NCBI RefSeq assembly: GCF_900103985.1
Contig: NZ_FNIE01000020.1
Span: 1 to 64,000, forward strand
Length of the DNA: 64,000 nucleotides
From: Actinacidiphila guanduensis
GTDB taxonomy: Bacteria > Actinomycetota > Actinomycetes > Streptomycetales > Streptomycetaceae
Direction: 5' to 3'
Shown: positions 25,074 to 33,373 of the stretch, in pieces
Layout: every line of letters starts with the position of its first letter
Position numbering within the stretch: the first letter of the stretch is position 1
Notes under the pieces: model-generated
Told to the model about the DNA's origin: nothing
The model's database searches: none
Seen by the model: only the letters and a program-made list of their open reading frames with translations
Translations under genes and position numbers: made by a program

Positions 25074-25266
25074 GTGACTGTCAGCCTGCCCCTGGTCGTC
25101 GTCCTTGGCGTCATCGCCTGGGTTGCCACCAAATTCCTCGGCATCCGCTTGTGGGGCGCCGTCGCCATAGCCCTGTTCCTTCTGCCTCGCCCACGCCGTC
25201 CTCACCTCTGCCATCAACGCCAGTACCAGCGGCGGTGTTCAGGTAGCGAATGGCGAACACACCTAG
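25074..25266 (+). pseudogene. frameshifted small conjugative-element membrane protein
   Basis: GTG 25074 follows GACCGAAAGGAA and opens MTVSLPLVVVLGVIAWVATK, a membrane segment. Near 25182-25186 the frame shifts by one: the other frame continues with AHAVLTSAINASTSGGVQV to TAG 25264-25266. The two halves match the small membrane protein that follows GntR regulators on Streptomyces elements (recalled, not searched). A 1-base insertion or 2-base deletion explains the break. The intact protein would be about 64 aa. Confidence 0.6.
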
Positions 25267-25272
25267 ACGAGT
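25257..25272. promoter_or_regulatory. GntR-type operator 5
   Basis: CTAGACGAGT (25263-25272) is the right half of the consensus and continues AGCTGAG, as at operator 3 (AGCTGGG). It overlaps the stop of the broken membrane gene and lies just before the next start. Confidence 0.55.
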
Positions 25273-25292
25273 AGCTGAGAGGAGTCTTCGAG

Positions 25293-25583
25293 GTGCTCCT
25301 CAGTCCCAAGTACGCCCCGCCCCCGACCATCCCGACGTCCCAGCCCGCCCTGCCGGCGCCTCCCCTCCGGCACCCGCACGCTCCCGCTTGCCCCTGCCAG
25401 GCACCCGCCCCGGTCCGTCCTACCGCACCCGCCCTCGGCGCCATCGCCGGAGCCGCGGCCGTCGCCGTCACGGTTGCCGTCCTCCTGACCGCCCTCTTGG
25501 TCGCCGTCGCCGTGGCGGCCGTCTCGGTCGCCGTCGTCGCTGTTGTTCTGCGCTCGCTCCTCACGCCCCCGCGTCAGCGCTGA
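25293..25583 (+). CDS. Pro-rich small membrane protein, spread-gene-like
   Basis: 96 aa. A Pro/Ala-rich N-terminal half with a CPC pair is followed by two adjacent Val/Ala-rich membrane helices (about residues 48-88). GTG 25293 has GGAG about 10 bases upstream, and operator 5 precedes it. Such proteins occur in the spd (plasmid-spread) operons of Streptomyces conjugative elements; the assignment rests on architecture and context. Confidence 0.6.
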   Translation: MLLSPKYAPPPTIPTSQPALPAPPLRHPHAPACPCQAPAPVRPTAPALGAIAGAAAVAVTVAVLLTALLVAVAVAAVSVAVVAVVLRSLLTPPRQR

Positions 25584-25672
25584 CCTGTCCGAACCGCCAG
25601 GGCGGCACCGACACCTCCAAGCATCCGCCGCCCCTGAACGGCTTACGGCACTCGCACAGCCCCGGACGCACA

Positions 25673-25714
25673 CATGCCCCTTACCTCGCGGCTTCGCCAG
25701 AGGTAAGGGGCATG
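25673..25714 (-). terminator. hairpin after gpmA
   Basis: CATGCCCCTTACCTC (25673-25687) and its exact complement (25700-25714) form a 15-bp stem with a 12-base loop, 14 bp past the gpmA stop. If the island model is right, this terminator was brought in with the element. Confidence 0.85.
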
Positions 25715-25727
25715 TTCGACCCGAAAG

Positions 25728-26486
25728 CTACTTCTTGCCCTGGTTCTTGACGGCTTCGATCGATGCTGCTGCCGCTTCCGGGTCCAGGTAGGTGCCGCCC
25801 GGGGTGAGGGGGCGGAAGGACGCGTCGAGGTCGTAGGCCAGGGGGATGCCCGTGGGGATGTTCAGGGCCGCGATGTCCGTGTCCGAGATGCCGTCGAGGT
25901 GCTTGACCAGGGCGCGCAGGGAGTTGCCGTGCGCCGCGATCAGGACCGTGCGGCCCGCGGTCAGGTCGGGGACGATCGCGTCGTACCAGTACGGCAGCAT
26001 CCGCTCGACGACGTCCTTCAGGCACTCCGTGCGCGGCAGCAGCTCCGGCGGGATCGAGCCGTAGCGCGGGTCGTCCGACTGCGAGAACTCGGCGCCGTCG
26101 GCCAGCACCGGCGGCGGCACGTCGTACGAGCGGCGCCAGAGCATGAACTGCTCCTCGCCGAACTCCGCCAGCGTCTGCGCCTTGTCCTTGCCCTGCAGCG
26201 CACCGTAGTGCCGCTCGTTGAGCCGCCACGAGCGCCGGACGGGAATCCAGTGCCGGTCGGCCGCCTCCAGCGCGAGCTGGGACGTGCGGATCGCCCGCTT
26301 CAGGACCGACGTGTGGACGACGTCGGGCAGCAGGCCGGCGTCCTTGAGCAGCTCGCCGCCCCGGACCGCCTCCTTCTCGCCCTTGTCGTTCAGGTTGACG
26401 TCCACCCACCCGGTGAACAGGTTCTTCGCGTTCCACTCGCTCTCGCCGTGGCGGAGCAGGATCACCTTGTACGCAGCAGCAGCCAT
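25728..26486 (-). CDS. gpmA: 2,3-bisphosphoglycerate-dependent phosphoglycerate mutase
   Basis: 252 aa. LLRHGESEWN carries the phosphoacceptor His near residue 12; LNERHYGALQGKDK and AAHGNSLRALVKHL (second catalytic His) complete the active site. It interconverts 3- and 2-phosphoglycerate in glycolysis. Length and motifs are normal, so the gene is intact even though its last codons form one copy of the island-bounding repeat. ATG 26486 is the family start. Confidence 0.95.
   Translation of the reverse strand: MAAAAYKVILLRHGESEWNAKNLFTGWVDVNLNDKGEKEAVRGGELLKDAGLLPDVVHTSVLKRAIRTSQLALEAADRHWIPVRRSWRLNERHYGALQGKDKAQTLAEFGEEQFMLWRRSYDVPPPVLADGAEFSQSDDPRYGSIPPELLPRTECLKDVVERMLPYWYDAIVPDLTAGRTVLIAAHGNSLRALVKHLDGISDTDIAALNIPTGIPLAYDLDASFRPLTPGGTYLDPEAAAASIEAVKNQGKK
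25730..25745. repeat. putative right attachment site (att core) in the gpmA 3' end
   Basis: ACTTCTTGCCCTGGTT, identical to 18786-18801; on the minus strand it encodes the C-terminal NQGKK and the first base of the stop. Confidence 0.6.
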
Positions 26487-26547
26487 GCCTTGAGCTTAAG
26501 GGGAAATCCCGTGGCGCCCCCGAGCGGCCCTCTGTAATCATCACGGC

Positions 26548-27951
26548 GTGCCCGCACCTATTACACCGACGCCTCCGCCGACACCTCAGGAAGAGCCTCC
26601 GGGGAGACCTCACCCGACGCCCCGGGGAACGCCTCGAGTGACGTCTCCGGGACCGCCCCGAGGGACAACCTCCCCGACCCGCCGCCAGAAGCGCTCCCTC
26701 CCCACCACCCTGCGCGGCCCCTTCGCCGGAAAACTCACCGGAAAGCTCACCGAACCCCTCACCGAAACCCTCGGCGGCCTCCCCGGCGCCTACTGGTGGC
26801 TGTGGACCAGCACCCTGGTCAACCGCCTCGGCGGCTTCGTCGCCACCTTCCTGACGCTCTACCTCACCGTCCAGCGCGGCTACTCCCCCTCCTACGCCGG
26901 CCTCGTCGCCGCCCTCTACGGTCTCGGCGGCGCCGCCGGCGCGGTCGTCGGCGGCGTCCTCGCCGACCGCCTCGGCCGCCGCGTCACCCTCCTCACCTCG
27001 CAGCTCGGCGCCGCCGCCCTCACCGCCTCGCTCGCCCTGATCACCCACCCCGCCGCCCTCGCCGCCACCGCCGCGGGCCTCGGCCTGGTCGGCAACGCCT
27101 CGCGGCCCGCCACCTCCGCGATGATCGCCGACCTCGTACGGCCCGAGGACCGCGCCCGCGCCTTCTCCGTCAACTACTGGGCGGTCAACATCGGCTTCGG
27201 CGTCTCCGCGGCCGCCGCCGGCTTCATCGCCACGGTCGGCTACACCTGGCTCTTCCTGGGCGACGCGGCCTCCACCCTGCTGTGCGCGCTCGTCGTCTTC
27301 GCCAAGGTGCGCGAGACGCTGCCGCCGCCCGTCCCCCTGGACGCGGCCGGCCCCGCGCCCCGGCCGGCCACCCTCGGCGGTGTCCTGCGCGACTCGCGCT
27401 TCATGGCCCTGGTCGCGCTGACCTTCCTGCTCGGCTCCGTCCTCCAGCAGGGCTCGTCCACCCTGGCGGTCGACATGGGCGCGAGCGGCCTGTCCACCGG
27501 GCGGTACGGCCTGGTGATCGGCCTGAACGGGCTGGTCATCGTGCTGCTCCAGATCCCGCTGACCCGCATGCTGCGCCGTCACGGCAGCGGCACCCTGCTC
27601 GCGGCCGGCTCCCTCCTGATCGGCTGGGGCTTCGGCCTCACCGTCCTCGCGAGTTCGGCGGGCGTCTACGCGGTGACGGTCGTCGTGTGGACGCTCGGCG
27701 AGATCGTCCACGCCCCGGCCGCGATGGCGGTGGTCGCCGAGATCGCCCCGGCGGACGCGCGCGGCCGCTACCAGGGCATGTACTCCCTCGCCTGGTCCGG
27801 CGCCGCCTTCGCCGGCCCCCTGGCGGGCGGCCTCGCCCTGGACCACCTGGGCCGCACAGCGGTCTGGTCCGCCTGCGCGGTCCTCGGCACGGCAGCGGCA
27901 ACGGGCTACGCCACCCTCCTCCGCCCCCACCCCAAAGCCCCAACGGCATGA
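26548..27951 (+). CDS. MFS transporter with extended N-terminus
   Basis: 467 aa with about 12 predicted membrane helices and the loop-2 motif GGVLADRLGRRV of the major facilitator superfamily (drug/proton antiporter type). Substrate unknown. Before the first helix lies an unusual 80-residue cytoplasmic part: Pro/Thr-rich, then KLTGKLTEPLTETLGG, an amphipathic repeat. GTG 26548 is the upstream-most start. A start further in is possible because many MFS proteins begin nearer GLPGAYWWLW. It diverges from gpmA. Confidence 0.88.
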   Translation: MPAPITPTPPPTPQEEPPGRPHPTPRGTPRVTSPGPPRGTTSPTRRQKRSLPTTLRGPFAGKLTGKLTEPLTETLGGLPGAYWWLWTSTLVNRLGGFVATFLTLYLTVQRGYSPSYAGLVAALYGLGGAAGAVVGGVLADRLGRRVTLLTSQLGAAALTASLALITHPAALAATAAGLGLVGNASRPATSAMIADLVRPEDRARAFSVNYWAVNIGFGVSAAAAGFIATVGYTWLFLGDAASTLLCALVVFAKVRETLPPPVPLDAAGPAPRPATLGGVLRDSRFMALVALTFLLGSVLQQGSSTLAVDMGASGLSTGRYGLVIGLNGLVIVLLQIPLTRMLRRHGSGTLLAAGSLLIGWGFGLTVLASSAGVYAVTVVVWTLGEIVHAPAAMAVVAEIAPADARGRYQGMYSLAWSGAAFAGPLAGGLALDHLGRTAVWSACAVLGTAAATGYATLLRPHPKAPTA

Positions 27952-28030
27952 AGTGTCCCCGTGGAAGCGGCAGCTGAGCAGGAGCCGCAGAAGAGGCGGC
28001 GTGCGGAAGAAGCCGGAACCTGACGCGGGG

Positions 28031-28579
28031 TCAGGTGGGGTCAGGTGGGGTGAGGTCCTTGGTGAGGTGGGTGAAGGCGTCCAGGTTGCGGGTGGGTTCG
28101 CCGCGGGAGACGCGCCAGGCGTACTCCTTGCGGATCGCGGTGGTGAAGCCGAGTTCGAGGAGGGTGTTGAAGGAGCCGTCCGCGTGCTCGACCACCGCGC
28201 CCAGGAGGCGGTCGACCTCGTCGGGGGTGGCGGCGGCGAGGGGGAGGCGCGCGGTGAGGTAGACGTCGCCGAGGCGGTCGATCGCGTAGGCGACGCCGTA
28301 CATGCGCAGGTTGCGCTCCAACAGCCAGCGGTAGAAGGCCTCGTGGTTCTCGTCGGGGTGGCGGACCACGAAGGCGTTCAGCGAGAGCGTGTGCGCCCCG
28401 ACGATCAACTGGCAGGTCGTGGAGAGCTTGCGGGTGCCGGGCAACTGGGTGACGTACGTGCCCGGTTGTGGCGACTCGTACGTCAACTCGGCCTCGCGCA
28501 GCGCCTGTTCGACGGCCTCGCAGGCGCGGGCGGTCGCCCCGGCGGCCGTGGGCCCCTGCGGCTCGTGCTGGTCAGCCAT
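28031..28579 (-). CDS. YbjN-domain protein
   Basis: 182 aa. The YbjN fold (LIVGAHTLSLNAFVVRHPDENHEAFYRWLLERNLRM) covers most of the protein; related domains resemble type III secretion chaperones. ATG 28579 overlaps the mshA stop by 8 bp, so it is translated with mshA. In actinobacteria this gene commonly follows mshA. Function unknown; a link to mycothiol is suggested by position only. Confidence 0.88.
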   Translation of the reverse strand: MADQHEPQGPTAAGATARACEAVEQALREAELTYESPQPGTYVTQLPGTRKLSTTCQLIVGAHTLSLNAFVVRHPDENHEAFYRWLLERNLRMYGVAYAIDRLGDVYLTARLPLAAATPDEVDRLLGAVVEHADGSFNTLLELGFTTAIRKEYAWRVSRGEPTRNLDAFTHLTKDLTPPDPT

Positions 28580-29948
28580 GGGCCGATCGTAGGTGACGGC
28601 GGTGCGCGTCCTGCGCTGCCGCGTACACCTCGGCCGTGTCGGCGGCGGCGGCCTCCCAGCCGAAGCAGCGGGCGTGCCGGGCCGCGGCGGCGCCGAGCTT
28701 CTCGCTCAGGCCCGGGTTCTCCACGAAGCGGCGCAGCACCTGCGCGTAGTCGCGCGGGTCGTGGCCGCGTACGAGGTAGCCGGTGCAGCCGTCCCGTACG
28801 GCGACCGGCAGGCCGCCGACCGCGGCGGCGACCACGGGGGTGCCGCACGCCTGCGCCTCGATCGCCACCAGCCCGAAGCTCTCGCTGTAGGAGGGCATCA
28901 CGAGCACGGTGGCCGCGCGGTACCAGTCGGCGAGGCTCTGCTGGTCCACCGGCGGCTGGAACCGCAGGACATCGCACACGCCGAGCCGCGCGGCCAGCTT
29001 GTGCAGCGCCTCGGGCCTGTCCAGACCGCTGCCGCTGGGGCCGCCGACGATGGGGACGACCAGCCGGTCGCGCAGCGCGGGCTCCTGGTCGAGCAGGACC
29101 GCGACCGCGCGGACCAGCACATCGGGGGCCTTCAGCGGCTGGATGCGGCCGGCGAAGAGGGGGACGATCGCGTTCTGCGGGATCGACAGGCGGCGGCGGG
29201 CCGCGGCGCGGCCGTCGGCCTCCGGCCGGAAGCGTTCGAGGTTGACGCCCGGGTGGACGACGGCGAGCTTGCCGGGGTCGGCCTCGTAGTGCCGCCGCAG
29301 GTCGGCGGCCTCCTCCTCGGTGTTCGCGATCAGCTTGTCCGCGGCGGCGACGATCTGCTGCTCGCCGATGACGCGGGCCATCGGCTCGGGCCGGTCGTCC
29401 TCGGCGAGGGCGGCGTTCTTGACCTTGGCCATGGTGTGCATCGCGTGGACGAGGGGGACGCCCCAGCGCTCGGAGGCGAGCCAGCCGACGTGGCCGGACA
29501 GCCAGTAGTGCGAGTGGACCAGGTCGTAGTGGCCGGGGTGGTGGCCCGCCCAGGCGGTCATGACGCCGTGGGTGAAGGGGCACAGCTGGGCGGGGAGGTC
29601 CTCCTTGGCCAGGCCCTCGTACGGTCCGGCGGCGATGTGCCGGACGAGGACGCCGGGGGCCAGCTCCACGCTCGGCGGGTCGCCCGCGGCGGTCGCGCGG
29701 GTGAAGATCTCGACCTCGATGTCCTGCTGGGCGAGGCGCTTGGCCAGTTCGACGATGTAGACGTTCATGCCGCCGGCGTCGCCCGTGCCGGGCTGGTGCA
29801 GGGGGGAGGTGTGGACGCTCAGCATGGCGACCCGGCGGATTGCCCGGCGGTGGCCTTCGGGGATGAGGAGGGGTCCACGTGGGCTCCCCGCAGGAGGGGC
29901 CGCCTTCGGCGTGGCGGTGCCCCTCGGCCGGGATGTGTACGTGGTCAC
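28572..29948 (-). CDS. mshA: D-inositol-3-phosphate glycosyltransferase MshA
   Basis: 458 aa GT-B glycosyltransferase of family GT4. LSVHTSPLHQPGTGDAGGMNVYI is the MshA N-terminal signature; HPGVNLERFRPE and SESFGLVAIEAQACGTPVV carry the donor-site residues. It joins GlcNAc from UDP-GlcNAc to inositol-3-phosphate, the first step of mycothiol synthesis. GTG 29948 follows GGAAGG by about 12 bases; the frame is open further upstream but without family support. About 40 extra N-terminal residues are typical of Streptomyces. Confidence 0.93.
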   Translation of the reverse strand: MTTYTSRPRGTATPKAAPPAGSPRGPLLIPEGHRRAIRRVAMLSVHTSPLHQPGTGDAGGMNVYIVELAKRLAQQDIEVEIFTRATAAGDPPSVELAPGVLVRHIAAGPYEGLAKEDLPAQLCPFTHGVMTAWAGHHPGHYDLVHSHYWLSGHVGWLASERWGVPLVHAMHTMAKVKNAALAEDDRPEPMARVIGEQQIVAAADKLIANTEEEAADLRRHYEADPGKLAVVHPGVNLERFRPEADGRAAARRRLSIPQNAIVPLFAGRIQPLKAPDVLVRAVAVLLDQEPALRDRLVVPIVGGPSGSGLDRPEALHKLAARLGVCDVLRFQPPVDQQSLADWYRAATVLVMPSYSESFGLVAIEAQACGTPVVAAAVGGLPVAVRDGCTGYLVRGHDPRDYAQVLRRFVENPGLSEKLGAAAARHARCFGWEAAAADTAEVYAAAQDAHRRHLRSAHG

Positions 29949-30157
29949 CCTGTATTTCCTTCCCGCGGCCGGAACCTTCGCTTCAACCTTGGCTAACGGT
30001 GGGGCGGGGCGGCGCATTTCCGTGTGGGCTGAATGTTGCCGCGTTGTTACTACGGGGCGGCTGCCCGCCGCGGGGGCTTCCATACGTTGCCGGGTGCCGC
30101 GGGGGCGGGTGGGTCGTGGCCCTGGGGGCTCGGTTGGGCGCGGCTACGCTCGGGGGC

Positions 30158-30958
30158 ATGAAGGCTGTGGGGGTGGTGACCAGGGGGACCACCCATCCGA
30201 ATCGGTTGCGGCGGATGGATCGCTGGGTGGCGGCGCGGCTGGGGCGGGAGCTGCGGGGGGCCGGGGCGGGGGCCGTCGCGGTGGATCTGGGGTACGGGGC
30301 GGCGCCCTGGACGGCGGTAGAGCTGCTGGAGCGGCTGCGCAGGGTGAACCCGCGTACGGAGGTGGTCGGCGTCGAGATCGATCCCGCGCGGGTGGCGGCC
30401 GCGGCACCGTACGCCCGTGAAGGGCTCCGCTTCGTACGCGGCGGCTTCGAACTGCCCCTCCCCCGCGCGGAGCGCCCGCTGCTGATCCGCGCCGCGAACG
30501 TGCTGCGGCAGTACGGCGAGAGCGAGGTCGAGGCCGTGTGGTCGCTGCTGTGCCGGCGGCTGGCCCCCAACGGCCTGCTGGTGGAAGGCACCTGCGACGA
30601 GATCGGCCGCCGCCACGTATGGGTCGCGCTCGGCCCCGAGGGCCCCCGCTCGGTGACCTTCGCCACGCGCCTCGCCTCCCTGGACCGCCCCTCCGACCTG
30701 GCCGAACGGCTCCCGAAGGCACTGATCCACCGCAACGTCCCCGGTGAGCCGGTGCACGCCTTCCTCACGGCGTTCGACCGCGCTTGGGCCTCGGCGGCGC
30801 CGCTGTCCGCGCTGGGCGCCCGGCAGCGGTGGATCCGTACGGCGCTGGACCTGCGCGAGGCCGGCTGGCCCGTGCTCGACGGTCCCGCGCGCTGGCGGCA
30901 GGGCGAGTTGACAGTGGCGTGGGACGCGCTGGCGCCGCGCAAGCCCCGTAAGCCGTAA
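30158..30958 (+). CDS. class I SAM-dependent methyltransferase
   Basis: 266 aa. The nucleotide-binding motif AVDLGYGAAPWTAVEL (motif I) near residue 42 and VVGVEIDPARVAAA (motif II) identify the Rossmann-like fold. Substrate unknown. ATG 30158 lies after CGGGGG. It faces away from mshA, so its promoter lies in 29949-30157. The C-terminal half (HAFLTAFDRAWA) matches the Streptomyces orthologues found beside mshA. Confidence 0.85.
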   Translation: MKAVGVVTRGTTHPNRLRRMDRWVAARLGRELRGAGAGAVAVDLGYGAAPWTAVELLERLRRVNPRTEVVGVEIDPARVAAAAPYAREGLRFVRGGFELPLPRAERPLLIRAANVLRQYGESEVEAVWSLLCRRLAPNGLLVEGTCDEIGRRHVWVALGPEGPRSVTFATRLASLDRPSDLAERLPKALIHRNVPGEPVHAFLTAFDRAWASAAPLSALGARQRWIRTALDLREAGWPVLDGPARWRQGELTVAWDALAPRKPRKP

Positions 30959-31465
30959 GCCGCGCGAGCTGCAAGCCGCGAAAGCCGTAGAAGCCGTAGC
31001 AGCCGCGCGGACCGTAGCCACGGACAAGCCGTAAGCAGGACAAACCGTTACCAGGGCGAGCAGCAACTCGGGCACACCGCAAGCCCGACAAGCCGACCGT
31101 ACGACCACGACCTTCCGCCGCGGCGATCAACCCTCAGGCTCCTCTCAGGCGTCCTTAGGGCCGCCATAACCCGCGGTCCGTAGCCTCGACGTGCACGGCA
31201 TCGCGCGCCGCACCCGCGGCCCGCGCACGCCGTAAGTCCGGCTAAGGGCCGGGCAGGACGCACGGTTGCACCGTATACACGTGAGCTTGGTCATGTGCAG
31301 ACGCCCACATCCGTGCCGAAATCCCCCGCCCACCACGGCAAATGAGCGGCATATGACAGGACACGTTCACTTGCGGCACTCCCGTACCGCCCATGTGAGC
31401 CACTAGGGTCACCAGACCGAGCACCGTCGAACGTCCCGCCGGACCAGGAGGCGAAAGGAGCCGTG
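30959..31465. repeat. 507-bp intergenic region with degenerate AAGCCGTA repeats
   Basis: Bases 30945-31100 consist largely of imperfect AAGCCG/CCGTAAGCC units, a slippage-prone simple repeat. The rest (31100-31465) probably holds the phosphatase promoter. No gene is seen on either strand with proper codon bias. Confidence 0.6.
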
Positions 31466-32713
31466 ATGTCGACCACCGGGCACCGCACAGAGCGGCACCA
31501 TGCCCCCGCCGGGGAGACCCGCGGCGGCGAAGGCGCGCTCCTCCTGCCGCATCCGCGCGCCGAGGACGCCGCCCCGCCCACGCTGACCCTGCTCGTCATC
31601 GGCGACGACGCGACCGGCGCCTTCACCGCGCCGTACTTCCAGGAGCCGAACGGGCCGCGCATCCGCGTGCTGCGGGCCCGGACCCTCACCGCGGCCGGGC
31701 GGCTGCTCACCGATGACGTCCACTGCATCCTGCTCGACCTGCCCGACGTCCTGGACGGCCTGCGGTACGTCATGCGGCTCGCGCCCGGCACCGCCGTCCT
31801 GGTCCTGACCGACGGCTCCGACGACGCCAAGGCCGCCGAGGCCGTACGGGTGGGCGCACAGGAGCACTTGGCGCGCGACGAGGTGGACGGCGGGGCCGTG
31901 ACCCGGGCCGTGCGCTACGCGGTGGAGCGCAAGCGCGCCGACCTCGCGCAGCGCCAGCTCAGCGAGACACGGCTGCTCGCCCAGGAGAACCGCCGGCTGG
32001 AGCGGGGCCTGCTGCCCACGCCCCTGCTGGAGGGCGCCACCGGGCTGCGGTTCGCCGCCCGTTACCGCCCCGGCCGCAGCCGCGCCCTGCTCGGCGGCGA
32101 CTTCTACGACACGGTGCGCACGCCGGACGGCACGGTGCACGCGATGATCGGCGACGTGTGCGGGCACGGGCCCGACGCGGCCGCGCTCGGCGTCGAACTG
32201 CGCATCGCCTGGCGGGCGCTGACCTTCGCCGGGCTCGGCGGGGCCGACCTGCTCCGCACGCTCCAGGACGTGCTGGTGCACGAGCGGGCCGACGAGGAGA
32301 TCTTCGCCACGCTGTGCGTGGTGGACATCGCGCCCGGCGGTCGCGGTGCGACCCTGCACCTCGCCGGGCACCCGGCGCCGCTGCTCGCCTCGCCCGGCGG
32401 GGTCGGCATCCTGCCGTACGAGGAGGGCGGCCCGGCGCTCGGGCTGCTCCCCGAGGCGGAGTGGATCCCGGTGCCGATCGCTCTGGAGGGGCCCTGGTCG
32501 CTCATGCTCTACACCGACGGGCTGATCGAGGGGCGGATCGGCGCGGGCACGGGGCGGCTGGGCCAGGAGGGGATGCTGGAGATCGCGGCGGACCGGCTGG
32601 CCGCGGGCCTGCGTGGCGAGGGGCTGCTGGACGCGGTGGTGACGCGGGCGCGCGAGCTGAACGGCGGGGAGCTGACGGACGACGTGGCCATGGTGCTGCT
32701 GGAGGGTGTGTAG
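31466..32713 (+). CDS. SpoIIE/RsbU-type PP2C phosphatase with receiver-like domain
   Basis: 415 aa. The N-terminal half (about residues 40-155) resembles a response-regulator receiver (LTLLVIGDDATG, CILLDLPDV), followed by a coiled helix (AQRQLSETRLLAQENRRLERGLLP) and a PP2C domain with LLGGDFYD, MIGDVCGHGPDAA and LYTDGLIEGR metal-binding motifs. Such proteins dephosphorylate anti-anti-sigma factors in partner-switching modules. AAAGGAG precedes GTG 31463/ATG 31466. No antagonist genes are adjacent. Confidence 0.88.
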   Translation: MSTTGHRTERHHAPAGETRGGEGALLLPHPRAEDAAPPTLTLLVIGDDATGAFTAPYFQEPNGPRIRVLRARTLTAAGRLLTDDVHCILLDLPDVLDGLRYVMRLAPGTAVLVLTDGSDDAKAAEAVRVGAQEHLARDEVDGGAVTRAVRYAVERKRADLAQRQLSETRLLAQENRRLERGLLPTPLLEGATGLRFAARYRPGRSRALLGGDFYDTVRTPDGTVHAMIGDVCGHGPDAAALGVELRIAWRALTFAGLGGADLLRTLQDVLVHERADEEIFATLCVVDIAPGGRGATLHLAGHPAPLLASPGGVGILPYEEGGPALGLLPEAEWIPVPIALEGPWSLMLYTDGLIEGRIGAGTGRLGQEGMLEIAADRLAAGLRGEGLLDAVVTRARELNGGELTDDVAMVLLEGV

Positions 32714-32938
32714 GGGCCGTCGCAGGTCGCGTACGGGCCGGATGGGACCCCCTTGTACGGGCCGGGACGGCGAGTGCGGAGGGCTGGGGCGCGGCGGCCG
32801 CCGGTGGGGCGGGGCCGGGCCGGACGGCTGCGCGGGATCGAATCGGGCCGCACGGGCACCTTGGGTGCGAAGGCGTCGTTGTCGGGGTAGGACGGGTACG
32901 GTTGCATGACCCGACGGTTCCGATGGTGAAGTGAGGCG

Positions 32939-33322
32939 GTGGACGGCGTGCTGGTAACAGGGTTCTACTCGGTGATCGCCCTGATCTCCTGGGCACTGCT
33001 GCTCTTGGCGATCTTCGCCTTCATCGACGCGGCGATCCACCGCGAGGACGCGTACCGCGCCGCCGACAAGAACACGAAGGGGTTCTGGCTGATCATCCTC
33101 GGCATCGCGGCCGTGGTGATGAAGCTGTTCAGCATCATGTCGTTCCTGCCGATCATCGGCCTGATCGCGGTGATCGTGTACATGGTCGACGTCCGCCCGG
33201 CGCTGCGCAACGTCAGCGGCCGCGGCGGCGGTTCGGGCCGGGGCGGCTGGCGCCGTGGCGGCTCCCGCAGCGGCGGCAGCAGCTCGGACGGCCCCTACGG
33301 TCCGTACAACGGCCGCCGCTGA
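32939..33322 (+). CDS. DUF2516-family membrane protein
   Basis: 127 aa. Two or three membrane helices (GFYSVIALISWALLLLAIFAFID; FWLIILGIAAVVMKLF; LPIIGLIAVIVYMVD) with AAIHREDAYRAADKNTKGFW between, the DUF2516 signature. The C-terminus is Gly/Arg/Ser-rich and probably cytoplasmic. GTG 32939 is used; GTG 32948 fits family length equally. Function unknown. Confidence 0.85.
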   Translation: MDGVLVTGFYSVIALISWALLLLAIFAFIDAAIHREDAYRAADKNTKGFWLIILGIAAVVMKLFSIMSFLPIIGLIAVIVYMVDVRPALRNVSGRGGGSGRGGWRRGGSRSGGSSSDGPYGPYNGRR

Positions 33323-33344
33323 GCTTTCCCCGCACCCCTTACTT

Positions 33345-33373
33345 CCAGGCGATCGCTACTGCCAGGCGATCGC
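33345..33373. repeat. short direct duplication at the lysR 3' end
   Basis: CCAGGCGATCGC occurs at 33345-33356 and 33362-33373, 17 bp apart. The right copy encodes the C-terminal AIAWQ of the LysR protein; the left lies past its stop. Confidence 0.7.

Larger units (their letters stand above)
18786..25745. mobile_element. decayed integrative (AICE-like) element at the gpmA 3' end
   Basis: The 16-bp sequence ACTTCTTGCCCTGGTT occurs at both ends: at 18786-18801 and at 25730-25745, where it is the last codons of gpmA (encoding NQGKK on the minus strand). At the left copy the minus strand again reads NQGKK followed by a stop and a GAGCCG/CGGCTC hairpin, as expected for a displaced original gene end. 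Between the copies lie a KorSA-type GntR regulator, a Pif-like Nudix gene, conjugative-element-type small membrane genes, frameshifted genes and lower-GC DNA. No intact integrase, replication or TraB/FtsK transfer gene is visible. Confidence 0.65.

Noticed and set aside
25681..27930. 749-codon minus-strand frame
   Set aside because: Shadow of gpmA and the MFS gene; composition is low-complexity.
30959..31465. CRISPR-like array in the AAGCCG repeat region
   Set aside because: The units are short, irregular and contiguous with no spacers.
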